15,039 bases of DNA, taken from NCBI GenBank assembly GCA_938008425.1, contig CALLKH010000227.1, positions 1 through 15,039 of the forward strand, given 5' to 3'. Positions 5,531-12,176 of this stretch are shown piece by piece. The notes beneath the pieces were generated by a model. That model saw only the letters and a list, made by a program, of their open reading frames with translations, did no database searches and was not told where the DNA came from. Positions within the stretch are counted from its first letter, which is position 1, and the number at the start of each line of letters is the position of its first letter. Source of the stretch: an uncultured Planctomycetaceae bacterium (GTDB lineage Bacteria > Planctomycetota > Phycisphaerae > UBA1845 > UTPLA1). A program made the position numbers and the translations under genes.

Positions 5531-7915
5531 TTAGAACGTCGTGCCGAACGAGAAGCTGAACACCTGCTCGTCGTCCCGATCCTCTGACGCAATCGGAAAC
5601 GCCAGGTCGAACGACAGCGGAATGGGACCGAAGTACTTGATGTAAATGCGTGCCCCCACGCCGGCCGCCGCGCGCCACGAGTGAATGCCGAAGTCGTCCT
5701 CGACGGTGCCCATGTCGATGAACGTGGCGCCGCGAACGAGCTTGCCGACCAGCGGGAACGAGTACTCGGAGTTCACCAGCAGCATGAAGTCGCCGCCGAC
5801 CGCGTCATGCCGCAGCCCCGCCCGCGGACTGACGCCGCGGAACGCGAAGCCGCGCATCGAACCGATGCCGCCCGCGAAGAACTTCTCGAACACCGGGGCG
5901 TCGCCGAGAATCTGGCCGATCGTGGTGCCGACCTGCACGATGTGCTTGCGGCCGAAGACGTCGGTCTTGAGCGTGAAGTAGCGGTCATAGTTGCCGATCA
6001 GCTTCGTGAAAGTGTGGTCGCCGCCCATCGCGCCGGCCTGCTCGATCGAGAGCTGAAGCCGGTCACCGGTGCTCGGCAGCCAGCGGCTGTCGGTGCGGTC
6101 GCGCACGATCGTGCCCTTGATCGACGTCAGAATGTTGTCACCGCGATCGTCGCGAATCTCCTTCGCGGTGAAAATGTCGGTATCGCTGATGTTGATGTAC
6201 TCGAACCGGAACGCCGTCTCGGCGGCCCAGCCCTTGAGCACGCCCTCGCGCCAACGCTTGTCGAAACTCGGCGTGAAGCCGACGCGCCGCTCATCGAACT
6301 CCTCACGGCCGCGCTGGAACAGATAAAGCGCCAGCCCCATGCCGATTTCGCGATCGAGCAGATACGGCTCGCGAAAATCGATTCGGCCGCGCGTAAGTTC
6401 GGTTCCCGGCTCAAGCTGGATTCGCATCGTCTGGCCCGCGCCGCGGAACGACTTGCCGCGGAAGAACTCGCCCGGCTTGCGGGGCTTGTCCCAGATGTCG
6501 AAATTCCGCTGCTCAAGCGTGATCGAACCGACCACGCCGCTGTTACTCGTCACACCGACGCCGAACAAAATCGACGTCGTGTCGGCCTCTTCGACCGTCA
6601 CCAGTGCATCTCGTACGCCCGGCTGCTCGCCCTGCGGCGTGATCTTGGCATTCTCAAACAGCCGGGTCTCAACCAGTGACTGCTCCGCCGCCTTCGTCTT
6701 GGTCGTGTCGTAAAGTTCCTCCGGCAGGAAGCGCAGTTCACGACGAACCACGCGGTCGCGCGTGTTCCGATTGCCGCGCACGACCAGTCGTCCGAATCGA
6801 TACTGCTCGCGTTCGACGATGTTGACTGTCAGATGTACGAGCCCGTCCTCTTCGGCGAAGACGTGATTCGTCGAGACTTCGCAATAGACGTAGCCGAGCC
6901 GGCCGTATTCTTCGAGGATCCGCTCGCGGTCGGCCTTGAGCACGTCGGAGTCGACGACGGTTCCCTCGACGCATTTCATCATCGCGCGAAGCCGGGCGTC
7001 GTCGTACACCGTGTTGCCGACGAACTTGAGCGACTGGACATAGTGCTGCAGCCCTTCGTCGATGACGAAGGTCACAATGAGATCCGACTCGCTGCCCGGC
7101 TTGAAGTCGATTCGGTGGCCGACCTGCGCGTTTAGATAGCCGCGCGAGACGTAGAAGGTCTTAATCGCCGCGACATCGCGGTCGGCCGTCTCAGGATCGA
7201 AGGCGCCGGTTCGAAAAATCCAGAGCGAGGTGTTGGTCTCGATCAGGCTTCGCAGCCGCAGATCGCTGTAGCTCGCGTTGCCCTCGAAAACGATTTCCTG
7301 GATCTTGACGCGCGGCCCTTCGGAAATCCGGAAAAGCACGCGGCGGTCGTCGCGAAGCGCGTCTCGATCAACTTCAACCGTCGTGTAGGCGTAACCCGCC
7401 TCGTGATACTTGCGCTCGATGTCCTGCTGGGCCTGGCGGATGAGGAACTCACTGATCGGCGAACCGACGTCGAGCTTGATCGCCTTGAGCAGTTCACCCG
7501 CCTTGAATTTCTCCTGCCCGATGAAGTCGATCGCCGTGATGTACGGCCGCTCCTCAACGACGAAAACGAGCACGAGCCGGCCGGCATCGTCCTCGCGCGG
7601 TTCGGCAAAGGGCGTACCCTCGAATTTCTGCGTTTCGGCCAGCTTGCGGCATGCCTCGGCGATGAGTTCGCGATTCCAGACGTCGCCGGCCTTCACGCCG
7701 GAGACGCTCTGGAGATACGTCGAATCGAGCGACGAGATGCCTTCGAATTCGACCCGCTCAATGACGCGGCCGATGGGGTCGACGGGCTGGGCAGGTTTCG
7801 GCGGCGGCGCAACGAGCAGGCCGAGCATGGACCAGAGAGAGAGCCCCCCGCCCATGCACATGAGCCAGCGCTGCGGTCTCGTAAACCCGCGACCCTTGCC
7901 CTTTGCCTGTGACAT
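5531..7915 (-). CDS. bamA: outer membrane protein assembly factor BamA (Omp85)
   Basis: A 794-residue Omp85 protein. The ATG at 7915 is preceded by AAAGGACAGG. The N-terminus has a basic stretch and a hydrophobic segment (WLMCMGGGLSLWSMLGLLVA) serving as a signal. Five POTRA repeats are visible at about 50-124, 125-202, 203-290, 291-371 and 372-445, each with the alpha/beta pattern and a VxFxGN-type strand (EIVFEGNASYSD, SLKFVGNTVYDD, RLVVRGNRNTRD). The beta-barrel occupies about 446-794. It carries the loop-6 VRGF-type motif as GSMRGF (685-690), essential in the family for barrel folding, and ends in Phe (FSFSFGTTF), the usual outer-membrane signature. The domain count and length match canonical BamA rather than TamA or FhaC. 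It inserts beta-barrel proteins into the outer membrane. It stands alone here: no skp, lpxD or rseP neighbour is present, unlike proteobacteria. Confidence 0.93.
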   Translation of the reverse strand: MSQAKGKGRGFTRPQRWLMCMGGGLSLWSMLGLLVAPPPKPAQPVDPIGRVIERVEFEGISSLDSTYLQSVSGVKAGDVWNRELIAEACRKLAETQKFEGTPFAEPREDDAGRLVLVFVVEERPYITAIDFIGQEKFKAGELLKAIKLDVGSPISEFLIRQAQQDIERKYHEAGYAYTTVEVDRDALRDDRRVLFRISEGPRVKIQEIVFEGNASYSDLRLRSLIETNTSLWIFRTGAFDPETADRDVAAIKTFYVSRGYLNAQVGHRIDFKPGSESDLIVTFVIDEGLQHYVQSLKFVGNTVYDDARLRAMMKCVEGTVVDSDVLKADRERILEEYGRLGYVYCEVSTNHVFAEEDGLVHLTVNIVEREQYRFGRLVVRGNRNTRDRVVRRELRFLPEELYDTTKTKAAEQSLVETRLFENAKITPQGEQPGVRDALVTVEEADTTSILFGVGVTSNSGVVGSITLEQRNFDIWDKPRKPGEFFRGKSFRGAGQTMRIQLEPGTELTRGRIDFREPYLLDREIGMGLALYLFQRGREEFDERRVGFTPSFDKRWREGVLKGWAAETAFRFEYINISDTDIFTAKEIRDDRGDNILTSIKGTIVRDRTDSRWLPSTGDRLQLSIEQAGAMGGDHTFTKLIGNYDRYFTLKTDVFGRKHIVQVGTTIGQILGDAPVFEKFFAGGIGSMRGFAFRGVSPRAGLRHDAVGGDFMLLVNSEYSFPLVGKLVRGATFIDMGTVEDDFGIHSWRAAAGVGARIYIKYFGPIPLSFDLAFPIASEDRDDEQVFSFSFGTTF

Positions 7916-8226
7916 CCTGTCCTTTGCCTGGTTGCCGCGATGAAGCGCCGCCGAAATGGCGACAAAACGGCGAAACTATACACCTACGAGCCGCTCGCTG
8001 AAACACGTGAAAGCAGGTTTCAGCACTGAAAATCAACGGCGCGGTCGGCCGCTGTCGCCGGCGTTCCCGAGGCGGAAGCGCCGATCGTGCCCATAAAAAC
8101 CGCACTGCCAGTGTTATCATCGGCGTTTGCGACCCGCTATGGCGACTCCATGTCCCAAATGGGACTCCGCCCACGCGCGAAACGAGCCGCATCGCCGTAA
8201 ACTTATGTCATGAATCGTTTTAAAGA
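7916..8226. other. divergent spacer between bamA and fxsA
   Basis: No gene supported. Features: TATAGT at 7975-7980 on minus, a fair -10 for bamA about 60 nt before its ATG; a palindrome CACTG-C-CAGTG (8103-8113) directly abutting TATCAT (8115-8120) on plus; and a 14-bp dyad GTCCCA-AA-TGGGAC (8152-8165). The last two could be regulator sites for the fxsA side. Confidence 0.4.
7975..7980 (-). promoter_or_regulatory. putative -10 box of bamA
   Basis: TATAGT on the minus strand (5 of 6 to consensus), with only a weak TTTCAG at -35 distance. It implies a leader of about 50 nt. Confidence 0.3.
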
Positions 8227-8370
8227 ATGAGCGAGACGTCGGCTCGACTGGAACGAACACTCCGGCCCATTCAATCTGTGGGCTGCCCGCCTGTCACACG
8301 CGACCTTCCGAGACCGACCCGTCCTCCCGATGCCGACACCAAGACTTGCTGCTATCGTACCCCGACGTGA
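8227..8370 (+). CDS. possible short leader ORF overlapping the fxsA start
   Basis: A 47-codon frame from ATG 8227 (MSETSARLERTLRPIQSVGC...) whose TGA overlaps the candidate fxsA GTG start in the 4-nt arrangement GTGA. The peptide is not recognised and is Pro/Arg-rich, and there is no good Shine-Dalgarno. The reason to list it is the overlap: fxsA has no ribosome binding site of its own, so translation arriving from this frame would explain its initiation. Chance is the main alternative. Confidence 0.2.
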   Translation: MSETSARLERTLRPIQSVGCPPVTRDLPRPTRPPDADTKTCCYRTPT

Positions 8371-8912
8371 TTCCCTGGTTCTTCATCCTGTTCATCGCGA
8401 TCCCCCTGACGGACTTCATGCTGCTCGTGAAGCTGAGCGGAGCGGTCACGATTCCCGTCACCCTCGCGGTCGTCATTCTGACCGGCGTCGTCGGGGCCGC
8501 GCTGGCCCGCCGGCAGGGTTTGCGAACGCTGGCGAAGATCCAGGCCGAGATGCAGGCCGGCCGTCTGCCTGCGAGCGAATTGGGCCAAGGCATGCTGATT
8601 CTCGTCGCGGGCGTGCTGCTCATGACGCCGGGCTTCATCACTGATGCGTTTGGACTGTTGCTGCTGATCCCGCCGATCAGGCGACTCGCGCTGGCGTTCT
8701 TCACGCGACACCTGAAATCGCGAATCGTGATTCAAGGCATTCAATCGAACGGCAGGCCGGAGTGGACCAGCGGCGGAGCGACCGCCGGTGAATCCGAGGA
8801 TTTCTCTCCGTTTGACATGACGAGTTCCGGCCCAAGGCCTCGGAAGTACGTTCGCAATGAGGCGATGGACTCGATAGACGCGCGAAACCCTGAAATCGAA
8901 GAGGAAAAATGA
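8367..8912 (+). CDS. fxsA: FxsA family membrane protein
   Basis: A 181-residue inner-membrane protein if started at the GTG at 8367 (MIPWFFILFIAIPLTDFMLL); a TTG at 8346 would add seven residues. Neither has a Shine-Dalgarno. GTG fits the family's short N-terminus better and overlaps the stop of an upstream frame. Hydrophobic helices lie at about 2-20, 25-45 and 75-100. Family hallmarks are ALARRQGLRTLAKIQAEMQAG followed by LPASELGQGMLILVAGVLLM, TPGFITDAFGLLLLIPPIR, and a polar acidic tail. E. coli FxsA (suppressor of phage T7 exclusion by the F plasmid) has the same plan; its molecular job is not known. The usual Glu in helix 1 (LPLxEL) is Thr-Asp here, an acidic residue kept one position later. 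It converges on hpf with a hairpin-rich gap between. Confidence 0.88.
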   Translation: MIPWFFILFIAIPLTDFMLLVKLSGAVTIPVTLAVVILTGVVGAALARRQGLRTLAKIQAEMQAGRLPASELGQGMLILVAGVLLMTPGFITDAFGLLLLIPPIRRLALAFFTRHLKSRIVIQGIQSNGRPEWTSGGATAGESEDFSPFDMTSSGPRPRKYVRNEAMDSIDARNPEIEEEK

Positions 8913-8915
8913 CGG

Positions 8916-8943
8916 CCGGTCCCGGACCGGGACGGACCGGGAC
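8916..8943. repeat. 10-bp tandem repeat with dyad symmetry after fxsA
   Basis: GGACCGGGAC occurs twice in a row (8924-8933, 8934-8943) just after the fxsA stop. The preceding CCGGTCC (8916-8922) is complementary to the first seven bases of either copy, and GTCCCGG-A-CCGGGAC (8919-8933) is a perfect dyad. Alternative hairpins are therefore possible. It may be part of the 3' end of the fxsA transcript. Confidence 0.4.
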
Positions 8944-8954
8944 GGCTTCCCCCT

Positions 8955-9006
8955 GCGCTCGCGCGGCTCGACATCGCCCCTTAAAGGACCCCTGCCGCGC
9001 GAGCGC
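8955..9006. repeat. 13-bp perfect inverted repeat between fxsA and hpf
   Basis: GCGCTCGCGCGGC (8955-8967) and its exact complement (8994-9006) enclose 26 nt that hold a smaller dyad (CCTT-A-AAGG). There is no T-run on either strand, so it is not a standard intrinsic terminator. It could block readthrough between the convergent genes or stabilise their 3' ends. Confidence 0.5.
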
Positions 9007-9024
9007 CTCCACCGTCCATCCGAT

Positions 9025-9044
9025 TCCGCCCGAGCGGACTTTTT
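9025..9044 (+). terminator. short intrinsic terminator for fxsA, possible
   Basis: TCCGC (9025-9029), loop CCGA, GCGGA (9034-9038), then C and five T (9040-9044). The stem is only 5 bp, but GC-rich and followed by a T-run in the right place, 51 bp before the end of convergent hpf. Confidence 0.4.
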
Positions 9045-9094
9045 CGCCCGCCCGGGGTTGACTCAATTCCCTGTCGCGAACCTTCGTCGCAAAA

Positions 9095-9430
9095 TCACTC
9101 TCGATCCGCCCGCTGACGGCGACGAACATCGCGCCGCTTGGCGAGCGTGTCGCGCACCCGTCGTGCCAGACGGTCCGCTGCGCGGCTGACGGCCGACTCG
9201 GTGTCGGCGTCGCGCACCTCAACGAGGACCGATCCGGACGATCTCAGCCGGGCCTCAAGGGTGCATTGCTTGTCCACGCCCCCGCGCGGTCCATTCTCAT
9301 CCGAGACGCACGCCCGAACTTCCGTCAGGCTGGACGCGAAACGACCGAGTGCAAAAGCCAGTCGCCTTTCAATCCATTCCCGCACCTGCTTCGTCAATCG
9401 CATGTTTCGCGTCTGCATCGTCAGATTCAT
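9095..9430 (-). CDS. HPF/RaiA-type ribosome-associated (hibernation) protein, short form
   Basis: A 111-residue basic protein with a sigma-54 modulation/S30EA (HPF/RaiA) fold. The ATG at 9430 has the best Shine-Dalgarno of the window, GGAGGTGAT ending 2 nt before it. The pattern is TRNMRLTKQVREWIERRL, FALGRFASSLTEVRACVSDE, TLEARLRSSGSVLVEVRDAD, and TESAVSRAADRLARRVRDTL: beta-alpha-beta-beta-beta-alpha as in the family. The C-terminal tail (KRRDVRRRQRADRE) is very basic, as expected for rRNA contact. Long HPF has an extra dimerisation domain of about 60 residues; this lacks it, so it resembles HPF-short or YfiA. The expected role is binding the decoding centre of idle ribosomes in stress. It is divergent from nhaR. 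Its 5' leader contains two tight hairpins. Divergent residues make the family call good but the precise subtype uncertain. Confidence 0.75.
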   Translation of the reverse strand: MNLTMQTRNMRLTKQVREWIERRLAFALGRFASSLTEVRACVSDENGPRGGVDKQCTLEARLRSSGSVLVEVRDADTESAVSRAADRLARRVRDTLAKRRDVRRRQRADRE

Positions 9431-9453
9431 GTATCACCTCCGAGTGTTCTGGC

Positions 9454-9498
9454 GGATGAAGTACGGCCTCATCCTTCCACCTTCTTTTTACGGTGGAA
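9454..9498 (-). promoter_or_regulatory. two adjacent hairpins in the hpf 5' leader
   Basis: Reading the minus strand, TTCCACC (9498-9492) pairs with GGTGGAA (9481-9475) across an A-rich 10-nt loop. It is followed with no gap by GGATGA (9474-9469) pairing with TCATCC (9459-9454) across 9 nt. The second stem ends 12 nt before the GGAGG of hpf. Two perfect stems back to back next to a ribosome binding site suggest a structured leader or protein-binding site. Confidence 0.4.
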
Positions 9499-9509
9499 TC
9501 TCGATCCGG

Positions 9510-9550
9510 TTTGATAGATAATTCCATCAGTTTCGTTCTATTTTATCAAA
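9510..9550 (+). promoter_or_regulatory. inverted repeat upstream of nhaR, possible regulator site
   Basis: TTTGATA (9510-9516) and TATCAAA (9544-9550) form a perfect 7-bp inverted repeat with a 27-bp AT-rich spacer, ending 15 bp before the nhaR ATG. LysR-type regulators usually bind such dyads between divergent genes and repress themselves, so an NhaR site serving hpf and nhaR is a reasonable guess. Confidence 0.3.
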
Positions 9551-9565
9551 CATTGGAAATACGCC

Positions 9566-10465
9566 ATGCCAGACCTGAATTATCTGCACCTTCAGCACTT
9601 CTGGGCCGTCGCCAAGGCCGGCGGCGTCACGGCCGCGGCCGGAAAGATGCTCATTTCCCCGTCCACCCTCTCGACCCAGATTCGCGAACTTGAAACGGCG
9701 CTTGGCCACAAACTCTTCGACCGGGTCGGCCGTTCGCTCGTTCTGACCGATGCCGGGCGGGTGACATTCCGGTTCGCCGACGAAATCTACGCGATGGGCC
9801 GGGAATTGACCGACACGCTGGCGGGACGGCCCAGCGGCGGCCCGATCAAATTCGCGGTCGGCATCGCCGACGTTCTCCCGAAACTGGTCGCCTATCGGCT
9901 GCTCAAGCCCGCATTCGATCTGCCGGAATCGATCCAGATGATCTGCTACGAGGGCCGTCCCGATGAATTGCTCGCCAAGCTGGCGGTGAACGAACTCGAC
10001 GCCGTGCTGGTCGATTCGCCGATCGGCCCGTCGATGCGCATTCGCGCGTACAGCCATCTTCTCGGCGAATGCGGCGTTTCATTCTTCGCCGCGCCGAAGC
10101 TTGCGGCCGCCTGCCGTCGCGGCTTTCCGAAATCGCTTGGTGGCAATCCGTTCATCATGCCGATGCGAAACCTCGCCCTGCGGCTGGCGATTGATCACTG
10201 GATGGAGGAGCGGGCGATTTCGCCCGTGGTCGTCGGAGAATTCGAAGACTCCGCGCTCATCAAGGTCTTCGGCCAGCACGGGGCCGGCGTGTTCGCGGCG
10301 CCCGAGTTCATATCGGAGGAAATCCAAAAGGCGTACGGCGTTCGAAAGGTTGGAGTCGCGGAAGGGCTGAGGGCGAGATACTACGTCGTCTCGGTGGATC
10401 GGAAGTTCAAGCACCCGGCGGTGGAGGCGATGGCCGAGTCGGCGAGGGATGTGCTGTTCTCATGA
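9566..10465 (+). CDS. nhaR: NhaR-like LysR-family transcriptional regulator
   Basis: A 299-residue LysR regulator. The ATG at 9566 follows a weak GGAAA. The winged helix-turn-helix is at residues 1-65 (LNYLHLQHFWAVAKAGGVTA, ISPSTLSTQIRELETALGHK, LFDRVGRSLVLTDAG). The opening LNYLHLQHFW and the effector-domain motifs GECGVSFF, GEFEDSALIKVFGQHGAGVF and the KHPAVEAM end are those of NhaR rather than a generic LysR protein. In E. coli NhaR activates nhaA on sodium and alkaline stress and also controls surface adhesin genes. No Na+/H+ antiporter lies in this window, so the local target is probably its own promoter and divergent hpf, which would tie ribosome hibernation to ionic or pH stress. That link is inference. 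It ends 69 bp from the convergent epimerase gene with no obvious terminator. Confidence 0.88.
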   Translation: MPDLNYLHLQHFWAVAKAGGVTAAAGKMLISPSTLSTQIRELETALGHKLFDRVGRSLVLTDAGRVTFRFADEIYAMGRELTDTLAGRPSGGPIKFAVGIADVLPKLVAYRLLKPAFDLPESIQMICYEGRPDELLAKLAVNELDAVLVDSPIGPSMRIRAYSHLLGECGVSFFAAPKLAAACRRGFPKSLGGNPFIMPMRNLALRLAIDHWMEERAISPVVVGEFEDSALIKVFGQHGAGVFAAPEFISEEIQKAYGVRKVGVAEGLRARYYVVSVDRKFKHPAVEAMAESARDVLFS

Positions 10466-10534
10466 TCCGTCGGGCGCAGGACGATCGGGCGTCTCTTGAA
10501 GATGTTCGAGGGGCGCGCGGCGTGCCGAGTCCGC

Positions 10535-11539
10535 TCAACGCTTCGGCGCGCCGTATTCCGCGTGATACCACTCGAACGCCTTTCGCATGCCGTCCGCGAA
10601 TCGCACCTGCGGTTTCCAGCCGAGGATGCGCTGCGTCGTCTCGCAGTTCACCCGCTGCGGCAGGCCCGTCAGCGCGACCGAGGCGCGACGAACCGATGCC
10701 CGTCGCGGACCGCTTCGGATGACATACTCACCGAGCCAGCTGAAAAAATAGGCGATCCAGTACGGCATGTGCTTCCTGATTCTCGGGATGCCGAAGCCGT
10801 CCGCCAGGGTGTCGAAATACTCCTTCTGCGTGACATGCTCATTCCCGGCGGCGATCAGGATGCGGCCGGCGGCCTCGGGCACGCGGCCGGCCTGGGCGAC
10901 GGCCTGCACGACGTCGGTGACATAGACGAATGCCATTTCGTTGTCACCCTTGCCGAGGATGGTCATGGTGCTGTCGCGCATCGCGGGCTCGACATGGGTC
11001 TTCATCGTCCGGTTTCGCGGGCCGTAGAGATAGCCCAGCCGGACGATCACCCATTCCATTCGGCCGTCGCACTCTTCGCGAACGACCTCCTCGGCCCGAA
11101 GCTTCGATCGCCCGTAGGGAAACCACGCCGGCGGCATCGGCGTCGGCGTCGCCTCGTTCAACACCGTGCCCTTGGCGAAGAGCTTCGGGTGGTAGATGCC
11201 GCAGGAGCTGAGCTGGACGAACCGTTTGACGCCGGCGTCGCGGGCGGCCTGTGCAAGGCGGCGGGTGCCATCGACCGTGGTTCGATTGAAGTCCGACTCA
11301 TCGCCGTAGATTTCAACGCGGGCGGCGGAGTGATAGACCACGTCGCAGTTCTCGCAGCCGCGGCGAAGCGATTCGACGTCGTCGAGTTCGCCCATCACCG
11401 CTTCCGCGCCGAGTGATTCAACGAAAGGAACGCCTGTGGCGGATCGAACCAGCGCGCGAACCTCATCGCCGCGGGCGCGAAGTTCCTCGATGAGATGACT
11501 CCCGACGAATCCCGTGCCGCCTGTGACGAATGCTCTCAT
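10535..11539 (-). CDS. NAD-dependent epimerase/dehydratase (extended SDR)
   Basis: A 334-residue extended short-chain dehydrogenase. The ATG at 11539 (MRAFVTGGTGFVGSHL) is preferred over TTG 11548, which would put residues before the first Rossmann strand without a better binding site. It shows the NAD(P)-binding GGTGFVG (7-13), an acidic residue-containing ELDD after strand 3, HSAARVEIYGDE, VDGTRRLAQAARDAGVKRFV, a catalytic SS (111-112) and YGRSK (Y142, K146). The full Ser-Tyr-Lys set is present, so it should be active. The C-terminal half has an unusual aromatic membrane-like stretch (MPYWIAYFFSWLGEYVI, 258-274), as in 3-beta-HSD- and OleD-type reductases acting on lipids. It is the last gene of the minus-strand set, 73 nt after the methyltransferase gene. 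The substrate may be a beta-keto or hydroxy lipid, or a sugar; the sequence does not decide. Confidence 0.88.
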   Translation of the reverse strand: MRAFVTGGTGFVGSHLIEELRARGDEVRALVRSATGVPFVESLGAEAVMGELDDVESLRRGCENCDVVYHSAARVEIYGDESDFNRTTVDGTRRLAQAARDAGVKRFVQLSSCGIYHPKLFAKGTVLNEATPTPMPPAWFPYGRSKLRAEEVVREECDGRMEWVIVRLGYLYGPRNRTMKTHVEPAMRDSTMTILGKGDNEMAFVYVTDVVQAVAQAGRVPEAAGRILIAAGNEHVTQKEYFDTLADGFGIPRIRKHMPYWIAYFFSWLGEYVIRSGPRRASVRRASVALTGLPQRVNCETTQRILGWKPQVRFADGMRKAFEWYHAEYGAPKR

Positions 11540-11612
11540 GAGATCCAACCGAATGGGTGATTCGATTCAGTGCCGCGCGTCAGGATGATAACGGATGAAA
11601 GCGATCGAGGGG

Positions 11613-12176
11613 TCATTCGTCCGCCGGCCGACGGGGAATCCAGCGCGAGACGCGATGGCAGTAGTCGATGTAGGACTCGCCGAACCGCTCGCGAAGGCGC
11701 GGCTCTTCGATGCGCGTCACCTGGTAGTGCGCGAACGGCACGCCGAGCAGCACCAGAACCAGCACGCCGAACGATCCCAGGAAAATCGCCTCACCGAGGA
11801 CCGTGAGAAGAAGCGTCAGTACGACGGGATTCCGAACCCAGCGATAGGGGCCGGTGGCGACGAAGACCTTGGGCGGGTCGAATTCAACATGGGGGCCCTT
11901 GCCGTAGGCGATCAGCCAGGCGGAGCAGAACAGGTACGCGCCGAAGCCGATGGCAAAGACGCTGACGCCGAGTAACTGGCGAAAACCGATCCAGAAGGCG
12001 CGGCTGTGCTCCCAGAATCCCAGTTTGGAAAACGGCGCCTCGCCGGCCCAGTAAAAGAGCGCGGGCACGACGCCGAGAACAGCGACGAGAAAGCCGATGG
12101 TGAAAACCACCGCCCTTGCGGCGAAGGGTTTTTCAAGGGGTGCAGATTCGGGTGGCTGCTTTGGAGCGTCTACCAT
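11613..12176 (-). CDS. ICMT/PEMT-family integral membrane methyltransferase
   Basis: A 187-residue membrane protein. The ATG at 12176 overlaps the end of the upstream gene (ATGGTAG, sharing its TAG stop) and has GGTGAG just before it, so translation is probably coupled; an in-frame ATG at 12203 is the alternative. Hydrophobic helices are at about 22-42, 66-90, 117-136 and 137-150. The family signature is near the C-terminus: GPYRWVRNP (109-117), then HYQVTRIEEPRLRERFGESY (150-169) and YCHRVSRWIPR (172-182), typical of isoprenylcysteine carboxyl methyltransferase/phospholipid methyltransferase-like proteins binding SAM at the cytosolic face. In bacteria such proteins sit beside type III polyketide synthases (for example SrsB) and methylate lipid phenols. 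Here the neighbour is a KAS III homologue, so a lipid product made by the upstream gene is the likely substrate (inference). Confidence 0.87.
   Translation of the reverse strand: MVDAPKQPPESAPLEKPFAARAVVFTIGFLVAVLGVVPALFYWAGEAPFSKLGFWEHSRAFWIGFRQLLGVSVFAIGFGAYLFCSAWLIAYGKGPHVEFDPPKVFVATGPYRWVRNPVVLTLLLTVLGEAIFLGSFGVLVLVLLGVPFAHYQVTRIEEPRLRERFGESYIDYCHRVSRWIPRRPADE

Noticed and set aside
5681..6679. A 332-codon plus-strand frame opposite bamA
   Set aside because: Antisense shadow within the beta-barrel coding part; no recognisable protein features.
8924..8943. Two GGACCGGGAC units considered as a CRISPR or minisatellite
   Set aside because: Only two copies of 10 bp with no spacers; best read as part of a hairpin after fxsA.
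10496..11416. A 306-codon plus-strand frame opposite the epimerase gene
   Set aside because: Antisense shadow; Arg/Asp-rich, and the opposite strand encodes a complete SDR with its active-site motifs.
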